This document shows positions 13,688 through 21,038 of a stretch of DNA of 21,038 bases, piece by piece (the first letter of the stretch is position 1; each line of letters starts with the position of its first letter). The stretch covers positions 1 through 21,038 of the forward strand of contig JADBKA010000072.1 of the NCBI GenBank assembly GCA_014896635.1, written 5' to 3'. The notes below the pieces were generated by a model, which saw only the letters and a list, made by a program, of their open reading frames with translations, was not told where the DNA came from and did no database searches. The DNA is from Ktedonobacteraceae bacterium (lineage in GTDB: Bacteria > Chloroflexota > Ktedonobacteria > Ktedonobacterales > Ktedonobacteraceae). Position numbers and translations under genes: made by a program.

Positions 13688-15166
13688 ATGCCAGACGAAA
13701 GGGAAATACGACTACAACGCCTGCATACCTTACGGGAAATGGGCATCAATCCATATCCCAATACCGCAGAACGCACACATACGATTGCAGAAGCTCGCCA
13801 GCAATTTGATGAGCTGGCTGGCCCCGAACACTCACTTACCCTGGTTGGCCGTATCCGCCTTATGCGTGAAATGGGCAAGGCGGCATTCGCTAAAATCGAA
13901 GATGGCACCGGCAGCATTCAGGTCTACTTTCGCATCAATGACCTGGGCGAGGCAGCTTATCGCACGATCAAGTTGCTGGATATCGGCGATTTTATTCAGG
14001 TCACAGGCTTCCTCTTCGTAACACGTACAGGAGAACGTACGCTGCATGTGACAGGCTACCGCCTGCTCTCGAAGGGACTGCGCCCCCTGCCGGAAAAATA
14101 TCACGGCCTGGAAGACATCGAACTACGCCAGCGCAAGCGTTACCTGGATATCATTGCCAACGGCGATGAGGTGAAACAGGTCTTTATTACACGCGCTCGT
14201 CTCATCAGCGCCATGCGCCGCTACCTGGATGAGCACGGCTTCGTTGAAGTTGAGACGCCGATTCTCCAGCCGCTCTACGGCGGGGCCACAGCGCGCCCGT
14301 TTATCACCCACCACAATGCGCTGGACCGCGATCTTTACCTGCGCATCTCGCTCGAATTGTACCTCAAACGCCTGATTGTTGCAGGCTTCGAGCGCGTTTA
14401 TGAGATTGGTCGCAACTTCCGCAACGAGGGCATTGATCGCAGCCATAATCCCGAATTCACTATGATGGAGTGCTACCAGGCTTACGCGGACTACAACGAC
14501 ATGATGCGCCTGGTCGAGGAGATGACTGCTTTTATCGCGCAGCAGGTGAAAGGGACGACGCACATTACCTACCAGGGCAACGAAATCGACTTGACGCCAC
14601 CCTGGCCGCGTATCCCGCTGCTTGAGGCCATCAAACAGTATACCGGCATCGACACCGAACAATTCCCCGACCGCGAAAGCCTGGCCGCCGCCATGCGCGC
14701 TCGCGGCTACGAGGCCGATCCCCACTTCGGGCGCGGACGTCTGATCGACGAACTCAAAGGCGAGATGATCCGCAAGGGTCCACCGGAATTGAAGCGGGCA
14801 ATTTTCCTGATCGACTACCCGGTGGATGTTTCGCCGCTGACTAAACACCACCGCTCAAAGCCTGGCCTGGTCGAACGATTTCAACCCTTCATCGGTGGTC
14901 TGGAGTGCGGGAACGCCTTTACCGAATTGAACGATCCGCTCGATCAGCGCGCTCGCTTTCTGGACCAGGCACGCCAGCGCGCTCAGGGTGACGAGGAGGC
15001 ACAGCCACTCGACGAGGACTTTCTGGAGGCCCTGGAAATCGGCATGCCCCCCACTGGCGGCGTGGGCATCGGCATTGACCGTATGACTATGCTGCTGGCA
15101 GACGTCGATTCGATCCGCGATGTGATTCTCTTCCCCACCATGCGCAGAACTGCCGAAGAGCAGTAA
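13688..15166 (+). CDS. lysS: Lysyl-tRNA synthetase, class II
   Basis: Charges tRNA-Lys with lysine in the cytoplasm. The 492-residue length is normal for bacterial class II LysRS. An OB-fold anticodon-binding domain spans about 1-140. Class II motif 2 lies at about 236-263 (YEIGRNFRNEGIDRSHNPEF). Motif 3 spans about 457-470 (GGVGIGIDRMTML) and is followed by the characteristic LFPTMR end. The ATG at 13688 fits the family N-terminus (MPDEREIRLQRLHTLREMG); GGAGGA is rather far, 15 bases upstream. The frame stays open for 61 more codons to ATG 13505, but that part is unlike LysRS and has no good ribosome site. Confidence 0.95.
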   Translation: MPDEREIRLQRLHTLREMGINPYPNTAERTHTIAEARQQFDELAGPEHSLTLVGRIRLMREMGKAAFAKIEDGTGSIQVYFRINDLGEAAYRTIKLLDIGDFIQVTGFLFVTRTGERTLHVTGYRLLSKGLRPLPEKYHGLEDIELRQRKRYLDIIANGDEVKQVFITRARLISAMRRYLDEHGFVEVETPILQPLYGGATARPFITHHNALDRDLYLRISLELYLKRLIVAGFERVYEIGRNFRNEGIDRSHNPEFTMMECYQAYADYNDMMRLVEEMTAFIAQQVKGTTHITYQGNEIDLTPPWPRIPLLEAIKQYTGIDTEQFPDRESLAAAMRARGYEADPHFGRGRLIDELKGEMIRKGPPELKRAIFLIDYPVDVSPLTKHHRSKPGLVERFQPFIGGLECGNAFTELNDPLDQRARFLDQARQRAQGDEEAQPLDEDFLEALEIGMPPTGGVGIGIDRMTMLLADVDSIRDVILFPTMRRTAEEQ

Positions 15167-15187
15167 CAAAGGTGCATGTGTAGCCGC

Positions 15188-15224
15188 AAAGGACGCGATA
15201 GCCGGTGACTATCGCGTCCTTTGT
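15188..15224 (+). terminator. Rho-independent terminator of lysS
   Basis: AAAGGACGCGATAG (15188-15201) pairs with CTATCGCGTCCTTT (15209-15222) around a 7-base loop, 21 bases after the stop and followed by GTT. The A and T ends make it usable in either direction. Confidence 0.85.
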
Positions 15225-15248
15225 TCGTTACTATAGTGTATCTATTCT

Positions 15249-15254
15249 TATAAA
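15249..15254 (+). promoter_or_regulatory. Possible -10 box for the comF gene
   Basis: TATAAA at 15249-15254, with no convincing -35 at normal spacing. TATAGT at 15232-15237 is an alternative. Either would give a short leader to the GTG at 15282. Confidence 0.35.
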
Positions 15255-15281
15255 GCGAAGGGATGGAAGGGAGTAGTTACT

Positions 15282-16031
15282 GTGTACTTGAAACAACTGT
15301 TGCGCGACACGCGGGAGACGTTGCATTCTTTTCTCGATCTGCTCTTTCCTCCCCGTTGCGCCGCCTGCAAACGTACCGGCGCTCTTCTCTGCGCTGCCTG
15401 TATCTCAGCTATGCCTCTCCTGAATTCCCCATTCTGTCCTCGCTGCGCCGGACCACTCTCCTCACCGCTCGGCTGTGTGAGCTGCCTCTCCCATCCACTT
15501 CTGTTGAACGGCCTGCGCGCTTACGGCCCGTATTGTAATCCTCTCCGCAGTTGCATTCATGCACTCAAATATCACGGCTACACGCGCCTCGCTCGTCCAC
15601 TCGGTCACCTGCTCGCTCTGGCTTACAGACGCTACGCAATGCAGGCGGATCTGATCACTCCGGTGCCGTTGCACCAGGAACGCTTGCGCCGGCGCGGCTA
15701 TAACCAGGCTCAACTGCTGGCAGAGGTCTGTGCCGCCGAATTGAACCTGCCGCTACAACCGCTGCTCGTCCGTACACGCGCTACTCCTCCGCAGGTACAT
15801 CTTAACATCTCTGAACGACGGCGGAACGTCGCTGGCGCCTTCTATCGCCTGCCTTCTCTCTCTCCTGAAACGATCTCTGGACGCCGAATCCTGCTCATCG
15901 ACGATGTATGCACAACTGGCGCTACGCTGGGAGCCTGCGCAGCACCGCTCTTTGCCGCCGGAGCCAGCGCCGTCTGGGGCCTCGTCCTGGCCCGCCCGGC
16001 TCTCTCTACAAAGAGAGTCGGGCAGAGGTGA
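15282..16031 (+). CDS. comF: ComF-family phosphoribosyltransferase-like protein
   Basis: A 249-residue ComF protein. The N-terminal zinc part has four CxxC pairs: Cys26/29, 37/40, 52/55 and 65/68. The C-terminal phosphoribosyltransferase domain carries the PRPP loop ILLIDDVCTTG (203-213) and the family stretch RRRGYNQAQLLAE (136-148). ComF proteins act in DNA uptake in naturally competent bacteria but are also widespread without competence genes, so transformation cannot be inferred from this gene alone. The start is GTG 15282, with AAGGGAG eight bases upstream; no ATG in frame fits. The last codons are encoded inside a hairpin. Confidence 0.88.
   Translation: MYLKQLLRDTRETLHSFLDLLFPPRCAACKRTGALLCAACISAMPLLNSPFCPRCAGPLSSPLGCVSCLSHPLLLNGLRAYGPYCNPLRSCIHALKYHGYTRLARPLGHLLALAYRRYAMQADLITPVPLHQERLRRRGYNQAQLLAEVCAAELNLPLQPLLVRTRATPPQVHLNISERRRNVAGAFYRLPSLSPETISGRRILLIDDVCTTGATLGACAAPLFAAGASAVWGLVLARPALSTKRVGQR
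15994..16023 (+). terminator. Hairpin overlapping the 3' end of comF
   Basis: A 12-base-pair stem (15994-16005 with 16012-16023, one G-U pair) around CTACAA, ending six bases before the stop codon is complete. No T run follows, so it may be an mRNA 3'-end stabiliser rather than a terminator. Confidence 0.4.
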
Positions 16032-16151
16032 TCATTCCTTCTCCCGTAAAGAGACTTTTCTCCTATCCCACAAACGAACAAGACAACCGTACATCCTGCA
16101 ACCAGGCGCTATTTCGGACGTAGATTATGGTGAAAACCCTGACAAAGGATG

Positions 16152-16163
16152 GGCTAATTAGCC
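16152..16163. promoter_or_regulatory. Perfect 12-base palindrome between comF and ftsH
   Basis: GGCTAATTAGCC is a perfect palindrome about 150 bases upstream of the ftsH -10 box. It could be a regulator site or chance. The rest of 16032-16210 shows no gene. Confidence 0.3.
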
Positions 16164-16215
16164 ACAAATGCCTACTCGTTGAAATATTCAGCCGTTTGTA
16201 AACGTAGTAAAAATG

Positions 16216-16246
16216 AGAGAGACAACAAATCACGTGGTGTCTCTCT
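16216..16246. terminator. Hairpin in the comF-ftsH gap
   Basis: AGAGAGACA (16216-16224) pairs perfectly with TGTCTCTCT (16238-16246). The loop is 13 bases, shortened by two more inner pairs. It may end comF transcription but lacks a T run. Another TATAAT (16265-16270) follows 19 bases later. Confidence 0.45.
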
Positions 16247-16310
16247 AGCTCGCAAGCTCATCATTATAATATTCATATGTAGTGATTCACCAGAGAGCGA
16301 TCCCTCAATG

Positions 16311-16319
16311 TGTTATAAT
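16311..16319 (+). promoter_or_regulatory. Extended -10 of ftsH
   Basis: TGT-TATAAT at 16311-16319 is a perfect extended -10; the -35 region is weak. The predicted start is near 16326, giving a leader of about 126 bases. A second TATAAT at 16265-16270 could be an upstream promoter. No CIRCE heat-shock element is present. Confidence 0.6.
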
Positions 16320-16451
16320 GAAACACGCAAGAATCGAGGATCAAACACCGCATACAAGGTGGCTCACACGTGTAGAGCTCCTGCATCTTACCCGGTGTTA
16401 TCACGCCACCTGCGCAGTTTGCGCTCTCTATACTACTAGGGAGGAGCCCGC

Positions 16452-18461
16452 ATGTCAACCAACGGGAAATGGCTCAGAACGAGCTTTTTCTGGCTCCTGA
16501 CATTGATAGCCGTTATAGCGGTCTTTCTACTTATCTTCCGCCCGTCCAGCAGTGCTAATCAGGTGAACGTGTCTACCATCCTGAGCCATGTAAAAGCAGA
16601 TATCGCTCAGAACAAACAGGATACGCTGACCGTCTCAGGTACGATGCTCACGCTTACTAGAGGAAACGCACCAGATGCACCCAGGGAGTCAGCAGCTATT
16701 AACGATAGCTTTGATATCACACGGGTATTGAAAGATAACGGCATTGACTACACAAACAATCGCCTGCTCATTCTCCAGTATGAGCAGCCCAGTCCGGTCT
16801 GGAGCTGGCTCGGCGCTCTCGGTAGCTTTCTCCCTTTCCTTTTGCTTGGCCTCTTCTTGCTCTTTATGTTGCGCCAGGCGCAGGGGACAAACAATCAGGC
16901 CATGTCCTTTGGTAAGAGCCGCGCCCGCATATTTATGGGCAACAAACCTTCTGTGACTTTCGCCGACGTTGCAGGGGTTGAGGAGGCTAAACAGGAACTG
17001 CAAGAGATTGTCGAGTTTTTGAAGTATCCTGAAAAATTTGCGGCGCTCGGTGCACGCATCCCCAAAGGGCTGTTGCTGGTTGGCCCACCCGGCACGGGTA
17101 AGACGCTGATCTCGCGCGCGGTCGCCGGTGAAGCCGGTGTGCCTTTCTTCAGCATCAGCGGCTCGGAATTTGTCGAAATGTTTGTCGGCGTCGGGGCAAG
17201 CCGCGTACGTGATCTTTTTGAGCAAGCCAAGCGCAACAGTCCCTGTATTGTGTTCGTTGACGAGATTGATGCCGTCGGGCGCCAGCGCGGCGCCGGCCTG
17301 GGCGGCTCACATGACGAACGCGAGCAGACGCTCAACCAGCTGCTGGTGGAGATGGATGGTTTCGATTCCAATACCAACGTCATCGTGATTGCGGCTACCA
17401 ATCGTCCTGATGTGCTCGATCCCGCACTGCTGCGCCCTGGGCGCTTCGACCGGCAGGTAGTTCTGGACCGTCCTGATATTCGCGGGCGCCTCGCAATCCT
17501 TGAGGTTCACGCCAGAGGCAAACCACTGGAGAGCAGTATTACGCTTGAGACGCTGGCCCGGCAAACGCCCGGCTTTTCAGGCGCTGATCTGGCAAATTTG
17601 CTCAACGAAGCAGCTATCCTTGCGGCACGGCGCAATAAGCGCAAAATCGGTATGAGCGAGCTGGAAGAGGCTATTGATCGTGTGGTGGCCGGCCCGGCCC
17701 GCAAGAGTCGCATTATCAGCGAACGCGAAAAGGCGATCACCGCTTATCATGAGGTGGGCCACGCGCTGGTGGCGCGCCTGCTGCCAAATACCGATCCGGT
17801 ACACAAGGTTTCTATTGTCGCGCGCGGCCAGACTGGCGGCTTCACCATGCTCCTGCCAACAGAAGACCGTTATCTGTGGAGCAAGCCACAGTTTGAAGAT
17901 ACGCTGGCGTATGCCCTCGGCGGGCATGTCGCCGAACTGCTGATCTTTGGCGAGGTCACAACAGGAGCGTCCAATGATATTGAGCGCGTTACCAAGATTG
18001 CGCGCTCGATGGTAACAGAATACGGCATGAGCGAGCGCATCGGACCGATGGCCCTGGGACACAAGGAGGAGCTGGTTTTCCTGGGCCGCGATCTGGGCGA
18101 GCAGCGCAACTACAGCGAACAGACGGCGCGGGAGGTGGATGAAGAGGTACGCCACATCATTCAGAACGCTTTTGATAAAGCCTACAACGTCTTGCAGCAG
18201 CATAAGAAGCGTCTTATCATGATCAGTGAGCGCCTGATCAAAGAGGAAACCCTGGAAGGTCCTCTCTTCGAGTCGCTCTTCAACCAGCCCCTCGACGAAG
18301 AACCGGTCGAAGGTCCCTCTGTCCTTGCCGGCATGCCAGACATGACTCCAGCACCGGCCAGCGAACCCAGAAGCCTGCCGCTGCCCGGCACATCTTTTCG
18401 CCAGTCCCCGGCGCAGCTTCAGTCGCCGTATCCCCCCTATACCAGCGAGAGTGGCAGGTGA
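16452..18461 (+). CDS. ftsH: ATP-dependent zinc metalloprotease FtsH
   Basis: A membrane-bound AAA+ protease for quality control and regulated degradation, forming a hexamer. The 669 residues start with a helix at about 11-29, an extracytoplasmic domain of about 90 residues and a second helix at about 119-140. The AAA module has Walker A GPPGTGKT (211-218), Walker B IVFVDEID (266-273) and the second region of homology with [20 protein letters not shown]. The protease site is HEVGH (433-437), with third ligand Asp509 in GASNDIERV. The segment that usually reads GGRxAEE is [11 protein letters not shown] here (490-500). A proline- and serine-rich tail of about 60 residues ends the protein. AGGGAGGAG is six bases before ATG 16452. 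It is monocistronic. Confidence 0.96.
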   Translation: MSTNGKWLRTSFFWLLTLIAVIAVFLLIFRPSSSANQVNVSTILSHVKADIAQNKQDTLTVSGTMLTLTRGNAPDAPRESAAINDSFDITRVLKDNGIDYTNNRLLILQYEQPSPVWSWLGALGSFLPFLLLGLFLLFMLRQAQGTNNQAMSFGKSRARIFMGNKPSVTFADVAGVEEAKQELQEIVEFLKYPEKFAALGARIPKGLLLVGPPGTGKTLISRAVAGEAGVPFFSISGSEFVEMFVGVGASRVRDLFEQAKRNSPCIVFVDEIDAVGRQRGAGLGGSHDEREQTLNQLLVEMDGFDSNTNVIVIAATNRPDVLDPALLRPGRFDRQVVLDRPDIRGRLAILEVHARGKPLESSITLETLARQTPGFSGADLANLLNEAAILAARRNKRKIGMSELEEAIDRVVAGPARKSRIISEREKAITAYHEVGHALVARLLPNTDPVHKVSIVARGQTGGFTMLLPTEDRYLWSKPQFEDTLAYALGGHVAELLIFGEVTTGASNDIERVTKIARSMVTEYGMSERIGPMALGHKEELVFLGRDLGEQRNYSEQTAREVDEEVRHIIQNAFDKAYNVLQQHKKRLIMISERLIKEETLEGPLFESLFNQPLDEEPVEGPSVLAGMPDMTPAPASEPRSLPLPGTSFRQSPAQLQSPYPPYTSESGR

Positions 18462-18510
18462 TTCTCGCTGGGCCATTGCATCCGTTGAAAGAGCGTTCCT
18501 TTCGGATATC

Positions 18511-18541
18511 GTCCTGCCGGTTATACGCCGGCAGGACTTTT
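18511..18541 (+). terminator. Rho-independent terminator of ftsH
   Basis: GTCCTGCCGG (18511-18520) pairs perfectly with CCGGCAGGAC (18528-18537) around a 7-base loop, followed by TTTT. The loop holds the stop codon of the convergent P450 gene, so the two genes overlap in this structure. Confidence 0.9.
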
Positions 18542-19894
18542 AATAGCAGTTGGTGTACGGTCGAGAATCATACGCAGGCCATTTTTTGCGCGCAAGGTGA
18601 CACGCGGCAGAAATTCAACACGAAAGCCGGGGACAAGGCGCGGGGTGTAACGCTGCATGATGGTTGCCAGCAACAGCCTGGCCTCCATCTGGGCAAAAGG
18701 CATGCCGATGCAGATACGCGGGCCGGCGCCAAACGGGAAGTACGCTCCCTGCGGCACTTTCTCGCCGTTCACCGGGTCCCAGCGTTCAGGACGGAAGACT
18801 TCAGGCTCGCTCCAGAACTCAGGATGGCGATGCAGAATCCACTGGCTGAGCAGGAAAGAAGAGCCAGCCGGGAAGTGATAGCCGCCCAGGTCAAAAGCGT
18901 TGATCGCACGCCGTCCGATAGTCCAGACAGGCGGATAGACACGCATGGCTTCGTTGATGACCCATTCGGTGTAAGTGAGCCGGGGCAGGTCGTCGAGCGT
19001 CGGCGCACGTCCACCCAGCACTGTTTGTAGCTCAGCAAGCAGCTTCGCGCGCGCTTCGGGATATTGCGAGAGCAGGTAGAAGGTCCAGGTCAGAGCGTTG
19101 GATGTTGTTTCGTGGCCCGCCGCCAGGAAGGTCATGACGTGATCACGTACCTGCGCGTCGCTCATTGAGCCGGTTTCCTGCGAGGTAAGCAGCATCGACA
19201 TCACATCGCCTTCGTCTCGTCCCGCCGCACGCCGTTCGGCAATCAACCGGTAGATAAAAGCGTCAAGCTCGCGTTTTGCCTCCATGCGCTTGCCATATTC
19301 GGTGAAAGGCAGGTCAATGTAGAGATTGAGCATGCGGGCCACCGGACCGCGCCGGTGCTCGATCATCTGAGCAAACAGCTCTCCTAACCGGTCAACCTGG
19401 CTGAGTAGTTCAAGGTTGAAAAGAGCGTGTGCGACAATACGCAGCGTGAGAGTCTGCATGGTCCGCGCGATATCAACTTCCTCTCCCTCATGCCAGCCTT
19501 CAAGCATTTCTTGCGTATACTGCACCATGATATTGGCGTAGCTCTCGATACGCTTTTTGTGGAAAGCCGGCTGCACCAGGCGGCGTTGCTGGCGGTGCTC
19601 TTCTCCTTCAATCGTCAGCAGACTGCGACCAAGCACTTCGAGCAGGTCGCCGCCACTGCTTTGCAGCGAGGTAAAATTGCGCGGATTCTCGGTCAGGGGA
19701 TAACGCACATATTCGGGACGAAAGAGCAGGAACATGGGATACTTACCAATATGGATCGTGACGATAGAGCCATAGGTGCGAAACATTCGATCCATAAATC
19801 CAAGCTGGTCCTGCTGGAACTCTATCAGATTGCCGAAGAAGGGTAAGCCTCCGGGTCCCGGGGGCAGTTTCTGTGCTGTTTGCTGCTCACTCAT
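18521..19894 (-). CDS. Cytochrome P450
   Basis: A 457-residue haem-thiolate monooxygenase. The I-helix oxygen-binding motif is AAGHETTS (258-265), the K-helix ExxR is Glu315-Arg318 in NEAMRVYPP, and the PERW motif is RPERWDP (368-374). The haem loop is FGAGPRICIG (388-397) with Cys395 as axial ligand. The C-helix has HRQQRRLVQPAF (100-111). There is no membrane anchor, so it is soluble and needs a separate reductase or ferredoxin, none of which is encoded nearby. The overall character is of the CYP102/CYP110-like fatty acid or terpenoid group, but the substrate is unknown. AAGGAGA lies eight bases before the ATG. It follows the TetR gene by 42 bases in the same direction. Confidence 0.93.
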   Translation of the reverse strand: MSEQQTAQKLPPGPGGLPFFGNLIEFQQDQLGFMDRMFRTYGSIVTIHIGKYPMFLLFRPEYVRYPLTENPRNFTSLQSSGGDLLEVLGRSLLTIEGEEHRQQRRLVQPAFHKKRIESYANIMVQYTQEMLEGWHEGEEVDIARTMQTLTLRIVAHALFNLELLSQVDRLGELFAQMIEHRRGPVARMLNLYIDLPFTEYGKRMEAKRELDAFIYRLIAERRAAGRDEGDVMSMLLTSQETGSMSDAQVRDHVMTFLAAGHETTSNALTWTFYLLSQYPEARAKLLAELQTVLGGRAPTLDDLPRLTYTEWVINEAMRVYPPVWTIGRRAINAFDLGGYHFPAGSSFLLSQWILHRHPEFWSEPEVFRPERWDPVNGEKVPQGAYFPFGAGPRICIGMPFAQMEARLLLATIMQRYTPRLVPGFRVEFLPRVTLRAKNGLRMILDRTPTAIKSPAGV

Positions 19895-19936
19895 GCTCTT
19901 TTTCTCCTTATTTTTTTACAGATTTGGCATCTCTTT

Positions 19937-20560
19937 TTAGTGCGCGTTGAATAATCGCTGCGGCAAGCCATGCTGCAACAGATAGAGGATATGCTCGGCT
20001 ACGACGTCGGGACCGGGTTCTTCATGCTCGAACCACCAGGCAATGCCATGTGAAATGGTTCCCGTCACCAGGCGCGCGAGCAATTCGCTATCGTAATCGC
20101 CGAGTTCTCCCTCGCGCTTCGCCGTTTCCAGAGCCTGTTCCAGCAGTTGCGCCAGGTGGGAGAGGCCCTGGAAGGTACGCGCAAATCGCCCTCCTCCAAA
20201 AAGCGCCATAAAGAACAGGTCGCGCTGCTGATACGCCTGTTGCAGCAGCGTGCGCACAAGAAGGGGCAGATACTGCTCCGCCGGATGCTGCTCAACAACG
20301 GCACGCACATGATCACAGAGGATCTGAAAACCCTCTTCTACCAGCGTGGAGAAGACCTCTTCTTTGTCCTGAAAATGCAGGTAGAAGGTGCCAACAGCCA
20401 CATCTGCGGCAGCAGTAATTTCGGCAATGGTGGCTTCCTGGTAGCCACGTTGCGCGAAGACCTGGCGCGCCGCCGCCAGCAGATTCGCACGCACACGCGC
20501 CCGCTTACGCGCAACACGACTCATTTTTGAATCATCATACATGCTTGCATCTTCGCTCAT
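19937..20560 (-). CDS. TetR-family transcriptional regulator
   Basis: A 207-residue repressor-type protein. The DNA-binding domain covers about 19-65, with the helix-turn-helix in TIAEITAAADVAVGTFYLHF (44-63). The rest is the alpha-helical ligand-binding and dimer domain. The first ATG at 20560 is preceded by a perfect -35/-10 promoter whose start point falls at or next to the ATG, so the message is probably leaderless. No ribosome site precedes either this ATG or the in-frame ATGs at 20542 and 20524. A 13-base palindrome overlaps the -10 box and is a likely autoregulatory operator. It probably controls itself and the downstream P450. Confidence 0.92.
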   Translation of the reverse strand: MSEDASMYDDSKMSRVARKRARVRANLLAAARQVFAQRGYQEATIAEITAAADVAVGTFYLHFQDKEEVFSTLVEEGFQILCDHVRAVVEQHPAEQYLPLLVRTLLQQAYQQRDLFFMALFGGGRFARTFQGLSHLAQLLEQALETAKREGELGDYDSELLARLVTGTISHGIAWWFEHEEPGPDVVAEHILYLLQHGLPQRLFNAH

Positions 20561-20563
20561 AAA

Positions 20564-20595
20564 TGAATGATATTCAAAAAAAGAGTAGTTGTCAA
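20564..20595 (-). promoter_or_regulatory. Promoter and probable operator of the TetR-P450 unit
   Basis: On the minus strand TTGACA (20595-20590), a 17-base spacer and TATCAT (20572-20567). The palindrome TGAAT-ATC-ATTCA (20576-20564) covers the -10 box. The -35 box overlaps the TGA stop of the upstream membrane gene. Only six bases separate the -10 box from the TetR ATG. Confidence 0.75.
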
Positions 20596-20870
20596 GAGGA
20601 CACTTCTGCTTTTGCCGGCAGCGGGTTTACTGCTCTGCGCACCCCCAGCACAAAGGCATAGAGCGAGATCGACAACAGCGGCAGGTGGACCACCGACTGC
20701 CACCAGCCTTCCAGGGGCATCATGTACAGTAGCCCTATGATCGTGCCAATAAATCCGGCCACACGCAGCAGGACAGGATCTACCGTCGGAGAAGCCAGGG
20801 TCAGCACTGCCAGGTAGACCGACAGCATCATGCAGAAGGTAATGTATACTTTGAGAGACGCTCGCTTCAT
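20592..20870 (-). CDS. Small three-helix membrane protein, function unknown
   Basis: A 92-residue protein with a short basic start (MKRASLK), three hydrophobic segments (about 7-27, 33-51 and 57-76) and a short polar tail. No family is recognised. The start is placed at ATG 20870, where the basic-hydrophobic pattern begins; the frame is open back to 21011, but that part overlaps the opposite gene and lacks a ribosome site. TACAAT sits nine bases upstream of the ATG. Its stop codon lies inside the -35 box of the TetR promoter, and read-through into the TetR-P450 genes is possible. Confidence 0.65.
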   Translation of the reverse strand: MKRASLKVYITFCMMLSVYLAVLTLASPTVDPVLLRVAGFIGTIIGLLYMMPLEGWWQSVVHLPLLSISLYAFVLGVRRAVNPLPAKAEVSS

Positions 20871-20879
20871 GAATTTGCT

Positions 20880-20885
20880 ATTGTA
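20880..20885 (-). promoter_or_regulatory. Possible -10 box for the three-helix membrane gene
   Basis: TACAAT on the minus strand ends nine bases before ATG 20870, with no clear -35. It would give a near-leaderless transcript. It lies in the 27-base gap shared with the divergent LLM gene. Confidence 0.35.
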
Positions 20886-20897
20886 AGAAGGAGAGAG

Positions 20898-21038
20898 ATG
20901 GAAATAGCCCTGATGATTGAGGGGCAGCATGGATTGACCTGGCCGCGCTGGCAGCGTATCGTGCGCGCCGTAGAAGATCTGGGTTTTGTGGGTCTTTATC
21001 GCTCCGACCACTTTACCAATGCACAGCCGCCGCTGCTC
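20898..21038 (+). CDS. Luciferase-like (LLM) flavin/F420-dependent oxidoreductase, N-terminal fragment
   Basis: Only the first 47 codons are inside the window. The protein begins MEIALMIEGQHGLTWPRW and continues through RIVRAVEDLGFVGLYRSDHF. This is the first strand, first helix and SDHF motif of the bacterial luciferase-like TIM barrel, comparable to SDHF in the FGD-like protein at 6664. AAGGAG lies four bases before the ATG. It is divergent from the three-helix membrane gene with 27 bases between start codons. The cofactor (FMN or F420) and substrate cannot be told from this part. Confidence 0.8.
   Translation, partial: MEIALMIEGQHGLTWPRWQRIVRAVEDLGFVGLYRSDHFTNAQPPLL

Noticed and set aside
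14123..14851. 242-codon minus-strand open frame inside lysS
   Set aside because: Shadow frame opposite class II synthetase motifs.
16320..16451. CIRCE heat-shock operator before ftsH
   Set aside because: No TTAGCACTC-N9-GAGTGCTAA pattern or close variant is present.
17577..18476. Long minus-strand open frame of 299 codons inside ftsH
   Set aside because: It is antisense to a certain gene, has composition typical of a GC-rich shadow frame, and has no recognisable domain or ribosome site.
20871..21011. Longer version of the three-helix membrane protein starting at 21011
   Set aside because: It would overlap the LLM coding region entirely and lacks a ribosome site; the extra 47 residues show no membrane or family pattern.
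1..21038. CRISPR array, insertion sequence, integrase or attachment site
   Set aside because: No spaced direct repeats of the right size, no transposase or recombinase motifs, and no tRNA-end duplication were seen.

Overview
The window looks like chromosomal DNA of a Chloroflexota bacterium, probably of the Ktedonobacteria type. This is inferred from the gene mix: a KorAB 2-oxoacid:ferredoxin oxidoreductase, an F420-dependent glucose-6-phosphate dehydrogenase homologue, another luciferase-like monooxygenase, DUF993 and DUF4832 proteins, FtsH with a proline-rich tail, and a TetR-cytochrome P450 pair. No phylogenetic marker was searched, so the placement is tentative. There is no phage, transposase, CRISPR array or obvious island; it reads as ordinary chromosome with short operons separated by clear hairpin terminators.

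Layout. 1-100: a CAU-anticodon tRNA on the minus strand. 197-3280: korA-korB behind a long structured leader, ending at a strong terminator. 3346-4252: two small minus-strand genes, a putative zinc-binding protein and a two-helix membrane protein. 4331-5900: a hairpin-pair element, a zinc-containing MDR alcohol dehydrogenase and a 60-residue single-helix membrane peptide. 5975-6350: a minus-strand SHOCT-domain membrane protein. 6537-7750: the FGD-like F420 enzyme. 7791-9526: a membrane-anchored glycoside-hydrolase-like protein with a DUF4832-type C-terminus. 9547-9951: a Mth938-domain protein, apparently leaderless. 10122-13410: a three-gene operon (Gfo/Idh/MocA dehydrogenase, DUF993 TIM barrel, sugar-phosphate isomerase/epimerase-type TIM barrel) behind one of the best promoters in the window. 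13467-16031: lysS and a ComF-type phosphoribosyltransferase. 16311-18541: ftsH. 18521-20870 (minus): a small membrane protein, a TetR regulator and a cytochrome P450. 20898-end: the start of a second luciferase-like oxidoreductase.

How the genes fit together. KorAB would couple CoA-dependent 2-oxoacid oxidation to ferredoxin. The FGD-like protein would reduce cofactor F420 with a sugar phosphate, and the LLM protein at the right edge may use F420H2 or FMNH2. The three-gene operon is the best candidate for an undescribed pathway. Its order suggests oxidation, then rearrangement, then carbon-carbon cleavage or condensation of a sugar or cyclitol. The DUF993 member keeps a DHDPS-like Schiff-base lysine context but lacks the usual active-site tyrosine. 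The TetR-P450 unit has a -10-overlapping palindrome that looks like an autoregulatory operator. Several genes (9564, 20560, possibly 20870) have a -10 box placed so that transcription would begin at or within a few bases of the start codon, with no Shine-Dalgarno sequence.
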